DNA of 6,554 nucleotides from JAMIFN01 sp964544605 (GTDB taxonomy: Bacteria; Pseudomonadota; Gammaproteobacteria; Burkholderiales; Burkholderiaceae_C), in NCBI GenBank assembly GCA_964544605.1, contig CAZJBX010000050.1, forward strand, positions 1-6,554, read 5' to 3'. Shown piece after piece: positions 1 to 6,009 of this stretch. The notes beneath the pieces are model-generated. The model ran no database searches. It was not told where the DNA came from and saw only the letters and a list, made by a program, of their open reading frames with translations. The position numbers and the translations under genes are program-made. Every line of letters starts with the position of its first letter. Position 1 is the first letter of the stretch.

Positions 1-186
1 AGGGGTGGCAGGCGCAGCCTGACGGGGTGGTGTGGAAGCAGAGAGAAGCCACCCCACCCTAACGGGCACCCCTCCAAGGGAGGGGAATAACCCCCTTCAT
101 TTGAGACGGCCCAATTCCCCCCCTTCATTTGAGGTGACCCAATTCCCCTCCTCCGGAGGGTGGCAGGCGCAGCCTGACGGGGTGGT
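1..186 (+). repeat. Perfect 186-bp direct repeat, copy 1
   Basis: Bases 1-186 match 285-470 with no difference seen on direct reading, giving a period of 284 bp. The match ends right after GGGGTGGT; position 187 onward differs from 471 onward. The copy may begin left of the window, since the identity already holds at base 1. Such identity in non-coding DNA suggests a recent duplication or ongoing homogenisation. Confidence 0.93.
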
Positions 187-284
187 GTGGAAGCAGAGAG
201 AAACCACCCCGCCCTAACGGGCACCCCTCCAAGGGAGGGGAATAAAACCCCTTCATTTGAGGCCGCCCAATTCCCCTCCTCCGG

Positions 285-470
285 AGGGGTGGCAGGCGCA
301 GCCTGACGGGGTGGTGTGGAAGCAGAGAGAAGCCACCCCACCCTAACGGGCACCCCTCCAAGGGAGGGGAATAACCCCCTTCATTTGAGACGGCCCAATT
401 CCCCCCCTTCATTTGAGGTGACCCAATTCCCCTCCTCCGGAGGGTGGCAGGCGCAGCCTGACGGGGTGGT
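285..470 (+). repeat. Perfect 186-bp direct repeat, copy 2
   Basis: This is the second copy of the 186-bp unit at 1-186. It ends at 470 exactly at the GGGGTGGT border of an F-type element. After it the sequence changes to unrelated DNA that leads into the 3' end of the DUF1232 gene, so this is the right edge of the array. Confidence 0.93.
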
Positions 471-517
471 CAATCCCGCCGCCATAGCCATGATGGGGTT
501 CAGCTAGGGCTGTTCCC

Positions 518-901
518 TCACTTGGCCCGCACATCCACCACATCGGCCTTGCGGCGCCCTTGCAGCCAACTGCGGCCTGTTTTCTTCATCGGCGTAGCCT
601 GCACCTCGGCGGCCAACTCCGTCTCCGCCGCCACCTTGCCCTGCCCTGCGGCCTGTAAAACCTCAACCGGCAGCAGGCCCAGCAGCCACTTCAAACCAAA
701 ACTGAGCACCAGCACATCATCGAGCTGGCCCAGCACCGGAATCACATCTGGAATGAAATCCACGGGCGAGACCACATAGGCCAACACCGCCAGCACACCC
801 AGCTTAAAACCCACGGGTGTGGCTGGATGCCGCAGCGCAAACCACACCAAACGCAAATCGTGGCGAAACAACTTCCACAAGGCAATCACTCTTTTCCACA
901 T
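518..901 (-). CDS. DUF1232 (YkvA-like) small membrane protein
   Basis: This encodes a 127-aa protein recognised by the hallmark SPVDFIPDVIPVLGQLDD at residues 45-62. That motif defines the DUF1232/YkvA family, whose biochemical role is unknown. A hydrophobic stretch at about 30-44 precedes the motif and another at about 63-79 follows it, so membrane association is likely. The N-terminus is basic and aromatic. The C-terminal 45 residues are Ala/Glu- then Lys/Arg-rich and outside the domain. A GTG at 904 is also possible as a start, but ATG 901 is preferred because it sits 6 nt from AAGGGGA, whereas the GTG would be only 3 nt away. The gene lies 115 bp downstream of the ycxB-like gene on the same strand and may share its transcript. 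Its stop lies 48 bp from the repeat array, and I see no clear terminator between them. Family assignment is firm; function is not. Confidence 0.85.
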   Translation of the reverse strand: MWKRVIALWKLFRHDLRLVWFALRHPATPVGFKLGVLAVLAYVVSPVDFIPDVIPVLGQLDDVLVLSFGLKWLLGLLPVEVLQAAGQGKVAAETELAAEVQATPMKKTGRSWLQGRRKADVVDVRAK

Positions 902-907
902 CACACA

Positions 908-914
908 TCCCCTT
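908..914 (-). promoter_or_regulatory. Ribosome binding site of the DUF1232 gene
   Basis: AAGGGGA on the minus strand lies 6 nt before ATG 901. It supports that start over the in-frame GTG at 904, for which the spacing would be only 3 nt. Confidence 0.6.
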
Positions 915-1016
915 CAAAAAGCCCGCAAACAAGGGCCGACTTTGATACAACGCCACAGATGGGGCCGAAGTGGACGACAAGCAAGCCCCAATCACTGGTC
1001 TGCCACCGCTCTGACC

Positions 1017-1550
1017 TTAAACCTGCAACTGCCCTGCCCCAATCTTCTGCCGCAAAAACGCCTCAATCTCAGGTGTTATTTGATCCAGCGGCAAGATGCA
1101 AGCTTTGGCCGCATCGGTGAAGAGGTAGAGGTTGGTCTCGTCCTTTTCAATGCTGATGAAGGCTGGCCAGCGGCTGGTATAGGTGCTGTGCGCGCTGGTC
1201 TCCGTCAGCGCCACCTCATCCATATGAATTTGCCAATGCCCCAGCGTGCTGCCGTCCGGGCGCACGGCCTGCTGGCTGATCAGGCGGGTTTGCATATGGC
1301 CCCACACAAGGAGGAGGATGAGCAGCAAGGCCGCAGTGAAACTGACCAGCCCCAAGCGCAGCGGCGGCCAACAAAAGCCCTGTGTATGCAAATAAAAAAG
1401 GTTGGTGCCAATCAGCCCAACCAGCAGCCAAAAGCTCAAATCAAACAGGCGCTGGCCCCACTTCAAAGCACTGTTGCGGCGCATATTGGCGAGCGCCATT
1501 TTTTGAAACTGCTGAAAGTGCCGCAGTTCAATTTGTATATTGAACTCCAT
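1017..1550 (-). CDS. YcxB-like two-TM membrane protein
   Basis: This encodes a 177-aa protein. After an amphipathic N-terminus (1-36) come two predicted transmembrane helices, at about 37-54 (LSFWLLVGLIGTNLFYL region) and about 65-84 (LGLVSFTAALLLILLLVW region). A soluble C-terminal domain spans about 103-172. The domain shows the YcxB-like pattern: a strand ending HMDEVALTETSAHS, a Trp at 128 (SRWPAFISIEKDETN), LYLFTD at 141-146, ILPLDQI at 152-158 and a final EIEAFLRQKI helix. Known members are small inner-membrane proteins of unknown function. The start is well supported by AGGAGG 5 nt upstream. It precedes the DUF1232 gene on the same strand, so the two could form a small membrane-protein operon. 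The KAP gene ends 116 bp upstream. Base composition is intermediate between the KAP gene and uvrC. The family call is from remembered pattern, not a search. Confidence 0.7.
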   Translation of the reverse strand: MEFNIQIELRHFQQFQKMALANMRRNSALKWGQRLFDLSFWLLVGLIGTNLFYLHTQGFCWPPLRLGLVSFTAALLLILLLVWGHMQTRLISQQAVRPDGSTLGHWQIHMDEVALTETSAHSTYTSRWPAFISIEKDETNLYLFTDAAKACILPLDQITPEIEAFLRQKIGAGQLQV

Positions 1551-1555
1551 GTCTT

Positions 1556-1561
1556 CCTCCT
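1556..1561 (-). promoter_or_regulatory. Strong Shine-Dalgarno of the YcxB-like gene
   Basis: AGGAGG on the minus strand is complementary to the 16S rRNA tail and lies 5 nt before ATG 1550. It fixes the start of the YcxB-like gene. Confidence 0.8.
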
Positions 1562-1666
1562 AAATAAGTTTTGACCACCTCAGGATTGAATCAACACCTC
1601 GGAGCTATAGCTAAAAATGATAATCTATGAAGCTTTCATGGGCATCAATCCTCAACCAAAAAATGC

Positions 1667-3877
1667 CTATCCAGCCCTTCTCCTCTCGACATCCTTTATC
1701 AATACATTTCTTTCTTCTCTAATGTAATTTACCACGGCTTCATAACCATTCAGTTCATCCTCACGGATTAAAACCTGATCGCACCAAGCCAGTAAATCAT
1801 TCTCACCCTCCTCATCCCTTCCCCATTGCCATCGACATCTCATAATATGCTCCAACATCGGATGCTTTACAAAATCCAACACATCCTCACTCATCAGGAG
1901 TTTGGCTCGATCCAACCAAATACACTTAATTGAATCGGCATCCATGTTAGGTGGCCCACTGCCTTGATCCCTATCAATAAGCAGTAATTGAAGGGCCAAA
2001 GACCGCCCACCCTCAATCGAATTTTTTATCAAATCAAATAACCTTTTACTCGAGGCACTCTGCCCATCCCATGAGTCCTCTACAGATGGCTCTATAGTTG
2101 CCAACCGAGCAAAGCCTCTTGCCATACTGTAAATAATATCTGAAATAGAATCATTTCCATTATCAAAACCATGATAAAGTAGCTCATCCCCTTTTTTCAT
2201 AAGGATTGAGATAGCAGACTCAACTGAACCTCTATTGTCGATTTCATTAAATCGTGTTGATATGTATCCAAGCAAAGCATGGGCTCGCGACTTCCCATTT
2301 TTTATAAGCTTGTTCTTTTGCGATGCAAGTTCATTGAAAAACTTATCTGGCGAATGAACCAATTCCAAAATATCATCTACATCCTGAGCCGATATGTGCC
2401 CAGGATCTGGCGATAAATGAAAATAAATCAAGAATGACTCAGGATGCCAGACCGCACGACTTGGCGCATCTGGATGAAGTGCAAACTCTTCATTAAGAAA
2501 CAACTCAGCGACCAGCCCCTCCAGAAACTCAACTTTCTCTTCCTTAAGAAATTTAATCCAATCCAGCTCACCATCTGGGCCCCTAGCTAAGGAAGAGTGA
2601 TAAATTGCATGTTTCTGAACTCGATTGAAATATAAACCGAAGGAGAATTCATTTTGATGATTTCTTATATAATCATAAACTACCGGAAATTTCAACCTCA
2701 AAGCCTCCATACCTAGGAAATCAACAGGGTCAACCAGCTCTTTCACCTTTCTGTAATTTACATCAAAAGCATTCACCAGGCGAACCATGTCGCGAGGCTT
2801 ATTCATAAATCGAACCAAACCTACTTTATATAAATTATCAAGCTTAGATCTATATAATCCACTATCGAATTCAGGAAGAGCAACCTTCAGGTTCTTAGCA
2901 AGGAATTCACCAAGCGCATCAATATCGATGGGCGGCAGGCTGATTGAGACTTGAATAATCTTATCCAAGTAGTCACTACCAGAAATGCCTTTCCCTTCAC
3001 CTAAAGCCTGACTGACCACTTCACGATCTAAGGCCAAGAGATAAGTCACATTAGGAAAATCAGCCAAACCTTTGATTACAGTAAAAAGCTGATGCAACTC
3101 ATCAGGCATCAACCTGTCAATATCATCAACAAAGATCAAAATCCGCAATCCACTCTTTGTCAGTATCTTTTTGATTTTTGTTTTAATCGATTGCAAATTT
3201 TTCGACCCTTCCAGGTCGAATGCTTCGCTCAGCATAGATGCCACACCAGAAAACAGGCCAGAACCACCACTCACCCCATCGACAAATGCGCCGATTGCCC
3301 TAATCAGCTTACCAAAATCGTCATCATTGATGCCGTTGGAATCAGAGTGCCAACCCTGCTCCTTAAGCTGCCTTTTTCTCTCTTCAGCCAACACCGCCTG
3401 CATTTGTATAAAAAATTCACGCACCAAGTTGTCTTGCCCTGAAAACCACCATGGATTGAAATCCATGGTGATGATTCGCTGCTGCTTCAACCCTTCCTGT
3501 TGCGTATCTTTTCTATCAGTCTTTTTGGCTCTGGCCTGCCTTGCCTTAGCCCAAGGCAAGGCATTGTAAATTTTCTCTCTTAAAGTAGCCTTTGTTGCCT
3601 CGTCTTTTTTCTTAGTTTGATCATCCTGCGGCTTTTGCTCAACCGCAATGTATTCCTTCACCATATTGAGCACAGAAGACTTGCCTGAGCCCCACTCCCC
3701 ATGCAGGCCAATAACCAAGCTGTCTGTCCCTCGATAGCCTTTTATGCCTTGGGCCAAGTTTTCTGCAAAAGAAGCATAACCCAAGAGGTCATCCTCCGGT
3801 TGCTCAATCGGCTTATCACCTGATAGGGCGCTAGGCGCTTCAAATTCGCCCTGTGTTGCCTTTGCTTCTTTTTTCAT
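1667..3877 (-). CDS. KAP-family P-loop NTPase, soluble type
   Basis: This encodes 736 aa. The KAP landmarks appear in order: an N-terminal LLGYASFAENLAQGI segment (31-45); Walker A GEWGSGKS (60-67, Lys66); the family signature FNPWWFSGQ (140-148); Walker B RILIFVDDID (245-254, Asp251/Asp252); LLALDREVV (280-288); and a sensor-2-like KPRDMVRLVNAF (360-371). Many KAP proteins carry transmembrane helices between Walker A and B. Here that space instead holds a Lys/Gln-rich charged stretch (about 80-133) and a Gly/Ser-rich segment (about 196-215), so the protein is probably cytoplasmic. Residues after about 400 match nothing I recognise. The open frame runs 159 codons further upstream, but that part overlaps uvrC in another frame; ATG 3877 has AGGAG 6 nt away. 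The gene starts 49 bp after uvrC and is far richer in A and T than it (17/60 GC at 2641-2700 versus 41/60 at 4081-4140), which suggests transfer. The family includes PifA, which excludes phage T7, so defence is a plausible but unproven role. Confidence 0.88.
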   Translation of the reverse strand: MKKEAKATQGEFEAPSALSGDKPIEQPEDDLLGYASFAENLAQGIKGYRGTDSLVIGLHGEWGSGKSSVLNMVKEYIAVEQKPQDDQTKKKDEATKATLREKIYNALPWAKARQARAKKTDRKDTQQEGLKQQRIITMDFNPWWFSGQDNLVREFFIQMQAVLAEERKRQLKEQGWHSDSNGINDDDFGKLIRAIGAFVDGVSGGSGLFSGVASMLSEAFDLEGSKNLQSIKTKIKKILTKSGLRILIFVDDIDRLMPDELHQLFTVIKGLADFPNVTYLLALDREVVSQALGEGKGISGSDYLDKIIQVSISLPPIDIDALGEFLAKNLKVALPEFDSGLYRSKLDNLYKVGLVRFMNKPRDMVRLVNAFDVNYRKVKELVDPVDFLGMEALRLKFPVVYDYIRNHQNEFSFGLYFNRVQKHAIYHSSLARGPDGELDWIKFLKEEKVEFLEGLVAELFLNEEFALHPDAPSRAVWHPESFLIYFHLSPDPGHISAQDVDDILELVHSPDKFFNELASQKNKLIKNGKSRAHALLGYISTRFNEIDNRGSVESAISILMKKGDELLYHGFDNGNDSISDIIYSMARGFARLATIEPSVEDSWDGQSASSKRLFDLIKNSIEGGRSLALQLLLIDRDQGSGPPNMDADSIKCIWLDRAKLLMSEDVLDFVKHPMLEHIMRCRWQWGRDEEGENDLLAWCDQVLIREDELNGYEAVVNYIREERNVLIKDVERRRAG

Positions 3878-3883
3878 TTTTAT

Positions 3884-3888
3884 CTCCT
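3884..3888 (-). promoter_or_regulatory. Ribosome binding site of the KAP NTPase gene
   Basis: AGGAG on the minus strand lies 6 nt before ATG 3877. It decides the start: the longer reading frame upstream has no such signal and lies inside uvrC. Confidence 0.75.
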
Positions 3889-3909
3889 GTGGTTTTGGTC
3901 TGTGGTTTT
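3887..3909 (-). repeat. Short tandem direct repeat in the uvrC-KAP spacer
   Basis: On the minus strand AAAACCACAG occurs twice (3909-3900 and 3896-3887) with a 13-nt period. The last bases of the second copy overlap the AGGAG ribosome binding site. It could be slippage or a small binding site; its role is unknown. Confidence 0.6.
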
Positions 3910-3926
3910 TTATTTGCAGCCGCAGC

Positions 3927-5942
3927 TTAACGCAAGGCTTTGTAAATACTCTGCGCCAGCTCAGACGAGATGCCCTCGACGCTGGCGATGTCCTCCACAC
4001 TGGCAGCGCGCACGCCCGCCACGCCGCCAAAGCGTTTGAGCAGGGCGGCACGGCGCTTGGGGCCCACTTGGGCGATGCCTTCCAAGCTGCTGCCGCCAGT
4101 GCGGACTTTGGCCCGCTGCGCCCGCATACCGGTGATGGCAAAGCGGTGGGCTTCGTCGCGGATATGGGCCACCAGCATGAGGGCGGCGGAATCTGCGCCC
4201 AGCCAGACTTTGGGGCGGCCATCGGCAAACACCAGCTCTTCCAGCCCCACTTTGCGGCCTTCGCCTTTTTCCACGCCCACAAGCAGGCTGGTGCTGAGGC
4301 CGAGTTCGGCAAAAACGGCTTGGGCCACGCCAATTTGCCCTTTGCCGCCGTCAATCAGCACCAGGTCGGGCAGCAGTTTGCGGGCGGCGTTTTCGGGCAG
4401 TTGCGCGGCCTCCAGCAGTTTGCTGTAGCGGCGCTCCAGCACTTGGCGCATGGCGGCGTAGTCATCGCCGGGGGTGATGCCTTCAATGCGGTAGCGGCGG
4501 TATTGGCTGTTTTGCATTTTGTGGCCTTCAAACACAACGCAGGAGGCCATGGTGTGCTCGCCACTGGTGTGGCTGATGTCAAAGCATTCAATCCGCAGGC
4601 TGGCCAAGTCCTCGTTGGGCAAGTTCAGCGCCTCGGCCAAGGCGCGGGTGCGGTCTTGCTGCACGCCCTCTTGGTCGAGCAGGCGGGCGAGTTGGATGGC
4701 GGCATTCTTCTGCGCCATTTCAAGCCAAATGCGGCGCTGCTCTTTGGGCTGGCTGGTGATGTAGATGCGGCGGCCTTTTTGCGCTTCCAGCAGGCTTTGC
4801 AGCTCAGGCGCAATGGCGTGGCTGAGGATGAGGCTGTCGGGCATGAGGCCGCCTTCATAGTGCTGGGCGACAAAGGCTTGCAGCACCAGTGCCTCGGCAT
4901 CGGCCAAGCTGGGCAGCAGCTCATCCTCATCGCCCGCCAAGGCCACTTGCACCGAGTCTTGCACCTGCTGCGGGAAGTAGGCGCGGTCGCCCAAATGCCG
5001 CCCGCCACGCACCATAGCGAGGTTGACGCAAGCGCGGCCTCCTTGCACTTGCACGGCGATGATGTCCACATCCTCATGGCCCACGGTTTCCACGGCCTGC
5101 TGCGCCAGCACGGTTGAGAGCGAGGCGATTTGATCGCGCACGGCGGCGGCTTGCTCAAACTTCAAATCAGCCGAAAGCTGGGCCATTTGCGCCTGCAATT
5201 GCACCAGCAGGGCTTGGGTGTCGCCCTGTAAAAAACGCTGGGCGTGGGCCACATCTTGGGCGTAGTCCTCGGCGCTGATGAGGCCGACGCAAGGGGCCGT
5301 GCAGCGCTTGATTTGGTGCAACATGCAGGGGCGGCTGCGGTTGGCGAACACGGTGTCCTCGCAAGTGCGCAGTTGAAACACCTTTTGCAGCAAAGAGATG
5401 CTGTCCTTCACCGCCCAAGCATTCGGATAGGGGCCGAAGTAGTGGTGGGTTTTGTCCGTCGCGCCACGGTAATAGGCCATGCGGCTGTAGTGTTTGGCCT
5501 GCGGCTGGGCCTCAGTGCCCGCATCAGCAGGGCGAACTGCGCTGGCCGCCGTCATTTTGAGGTAGGGGTAGCTTTTGTCGTCACGAAAGAGGATGTTAAA
5601 GCGCGGCTGCTGTGTTTTGATGAGGTTGTTTTCCAGTATCAGCGCTTCGGCCTCGGTCCGCACCACGGTGGTGTCAAGGCGGGCAATTTTGCCCACCATA
5701 TAGCCAATGCGTGTGCCGCCGTGCTCTTTTTGGAAGTAGCTGGCGACGCGTTTTTTCAGGCTTTTGGCTTTGCCCACATACAGCAATTGCCCTGCGGCAT
5801 CGAAATAGCGGTACACGCCGGGCAAGTTCGGCAGGGCGGCAACTTGGGCCAAAAGCGCAGCGCGCTCAGGCGTGGCGGCGGCTTTTTCAGGCGCTTTTTC
5901 GGCTGGGGCATCGCTGGGGGTGGGGGGCAAGGGCTGGCTCAT
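3927..5942 (-). CDS. uvrC: UvrC, excinuclease ABC subunit C
   Basis: This encodes 671 aa, full length for UvrC. The protein joins the UvrB-DNA complex and cuts on both sides of a DNA lesion in nucleotide excision repair in the cytoplasm. Visible domains: a GIY-YIG nuclease for the 3' cut (GVY 42-44, YVG 55-57, Arg65, Glu104 in LILENN); four cysteines at 194, 206, 214 and 218 with 12/8/4 spacing, the same as the reported Fe-S ligands of E. coli UvrC; a UVR UvrB-binding helix pair (about 247-282, FEQAAAVRDQI); an RNase H-like nuclease for the 5' cut (Asp455 in ECFDISH, Asp531 in DGGKGQ, His599 in RDEAHRF); and tandem HhH DNA binding (about 617-671, EGIAQVGPKRR). Residues 1-30 are an Ala/Pro/Glu-rich extension, and about 134-152 looks like an insert compared with close relatives as I remember them. 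No Shine-Dalgarno precedes ATG 5942; a -10 box lies very close. It follows mdh after a terminator and leads into the KAP gene. Confidence 0.98.
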   Translation of the reverse strand: MSQPLPPTPSDAPAEKAPEKAAATPERAALLAQVAALPNLPGVYRYFDAAGQLLYVGKAKSLKKRVASYFQKEHGGTRIGYMVGKIARLDTTVVRTEAEALILENNLIKTQQPRFNILFRDDKSYPYLKMTAASAVRPADAGTEAQPQAKHYSRMAYYRGATDKTHHYFGPYPNAWAVKDSISLLQKVFQLRTCEDTVFANRSRPCMLHQIKRCTAPCVGLISAEDYAQDVAHAQRFLQGDTQALLVQLQAQMAQLSADLKFEQAAAVRDQIASLSTVLAQQAVETVGHEDVDIIAVQVQGGRACVNLAMVRGGRHLGDRAYFPQQVQDSVQVALAGDEDELLPSLADAEALVLQAFVAQHYEGGLMPDSLILSHAIAPELQSLLEAQKGRRIYITSQPKEQRRIWLEMAQKNAAIQLARLLDQEGVQQDRTRALAEALNLPNEDLASLRIECFDISHTSGEHTMASCVVFEGHKMQNSQYRRYRIEGITPGDDYAAMRQVLERRYSKLLEAAQLPENAARKLLPDLVLIDGGKGQIGVAQAVFAELGLSTSLLVGVEKGEGRKVGLEELVFADGRPKVWLGADSAALMLVAHIRDEAHRFAITGMRAQRAKVRTGGSSLEGIAQVGPKRRAALLKRFGGVAGVRAASVEDIASVEGISSELAQSIYKALR

Positions 5943-5949
5943 GCTTTGC

Positions 5950-5955
5950 AGTATA
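5950..5955 (-). promoter_or_regulatory. Candidate -10 box for uvrC
   Basis: TATACT on the minus strand matches the sigma-70 -10 consensus at 5 of 6 bases. Only 7 nt separate it from ATG 5942, so transcription would begin at or one base before the start codon. No convincing -35 is seen at 16-18 bp upstream, where the terminator hairpin of mdh lies. The lack of a Shine-Dalgarno fits a leaderless message, but the evidence is modest. Confidence 0.35.
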
Positions 5956-5981
5956 AAAAAACGCAGCCCGTGGGCTGCGTT
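5955..5981 (-). terminator. Rho-independent terminator of mdh
   Basis: Read on the minus strand this is a perfect 10-bp stem (AACGCAGCCC paired with GGGCTGCGTT, 2-nt centre) running into seven T. It begins 24 nt after the mdh stop codon and ends 12 nt before the uvrC start, so it separates mdh and uvrC transcription. Confidence 0.93.
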
Positions 5982-5989
5982 GTGGCTGG

Positions 5990-6009
5990 CTAAACCGTGC
6001 TGGGTTTAG
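5990..6009 (-). other. Hairpin overlapping the mdh stop codon
   Basis: On the minus strand CTAAACC and GGTTTAG form a perfect 7-bp stem with a 6-nt loop, and the TAA of mdh lies in the first arm. It stands 8 nt before the terminator stem, so the mdh message would end in two adjacent hairpins. It may help 3'-end stability; this is inference. Confidence 0.5.

Larger units (their letters stand above)
1..470. repeat. REP/BIME-like array of alternating palindromic units
   Basis: This GC-rich stretch holds no credible gene. It is built from two unit types in opposite orientation. Type F reads AATTCCCCTCC-TCC-GGAGGGG, then a CAGGC-GCA-GCCTG hairpin, then GGGGTGGT; it occurs at 1-31 (cut by the window edge), 141-186, 269-315 and 425-470. 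Type R reads CCACCCC, then a GCCC-TAAC-GGGC hairpin (weaker in two copies), then CCCCTCC-AAG-GGAGGGG-AAT; it occurs at 49-88, 204-243 and 333-372. The order is F-R-F-R-F-R-F. F and R are separated by a 17-nt spacer beginning GTGGAAGCAGAGAGA. R and the next F are separated by 25 or 52 nt carrying the motif CTTCATTTGAG, which has five copies (95, 123, 251, 379 and 407). Each F-R pair can also fold as one long imperfect stem-loop. This is the layout of bacterial interspersed mosaic elements. Assignment to a RAYT-mobilised REP family is inference, as no transposase gene is in view. Confidence 0.85.

Noticed and set aside
196..215. Transmembrane insert in the KAP protein (Gly/Ser-rich segment, KAP residues about 196-215; given here as residue numbers)
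   Set aside because: The stretch is short, weakly hydrophobic and interrupted by Asp and several Gly/Ser, so it does not look like a membrane helix.
1..470. CRISPR array
   Set aside because: Repeat units are long, unequal and alternate in orientation, and the spacers between them are themselves repeated; there are no unique spacers and no cas genes.
32..507. Open frames of 61-95 codons over the repeat array on both strands
   Set aside because: They are the repeated DNA read through; the same peptide recurs at 32 and 316 because the DNA is duplicated. Composition is Pro/Gly/Arg-rich and there is no ribosome binding site.
819..1574. 251-codon open frame on the plus strand
   Set aside because: It is antisense to the YcxB-like and DUF1232 genes, with no ribosome binding site and no recognisable domain; the minus-strand proteins have clear family motifs and TM helices.
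1562..1594. TTGATT as a -35 box for the YcxB-like gene
   Set aside because: The hexamer 17 bp downstream (AAACTT) is a poor -10, so no promoter can be supported.
3878..4354. 159-codon upstream extension of the KAP reading frame
   Set aside because: It lies inside uvrC in a different frame, has low-complexity Ala/Pro/Trp-rich composition, and ATG 3877 has a good AGGAG.
4068..5993. Long plus-strand frames of 349 and 249 codons opposite uvrC
   Set aside because: These are typical GC-rich shadow frames antisense to a full, motif-complete uvrC.
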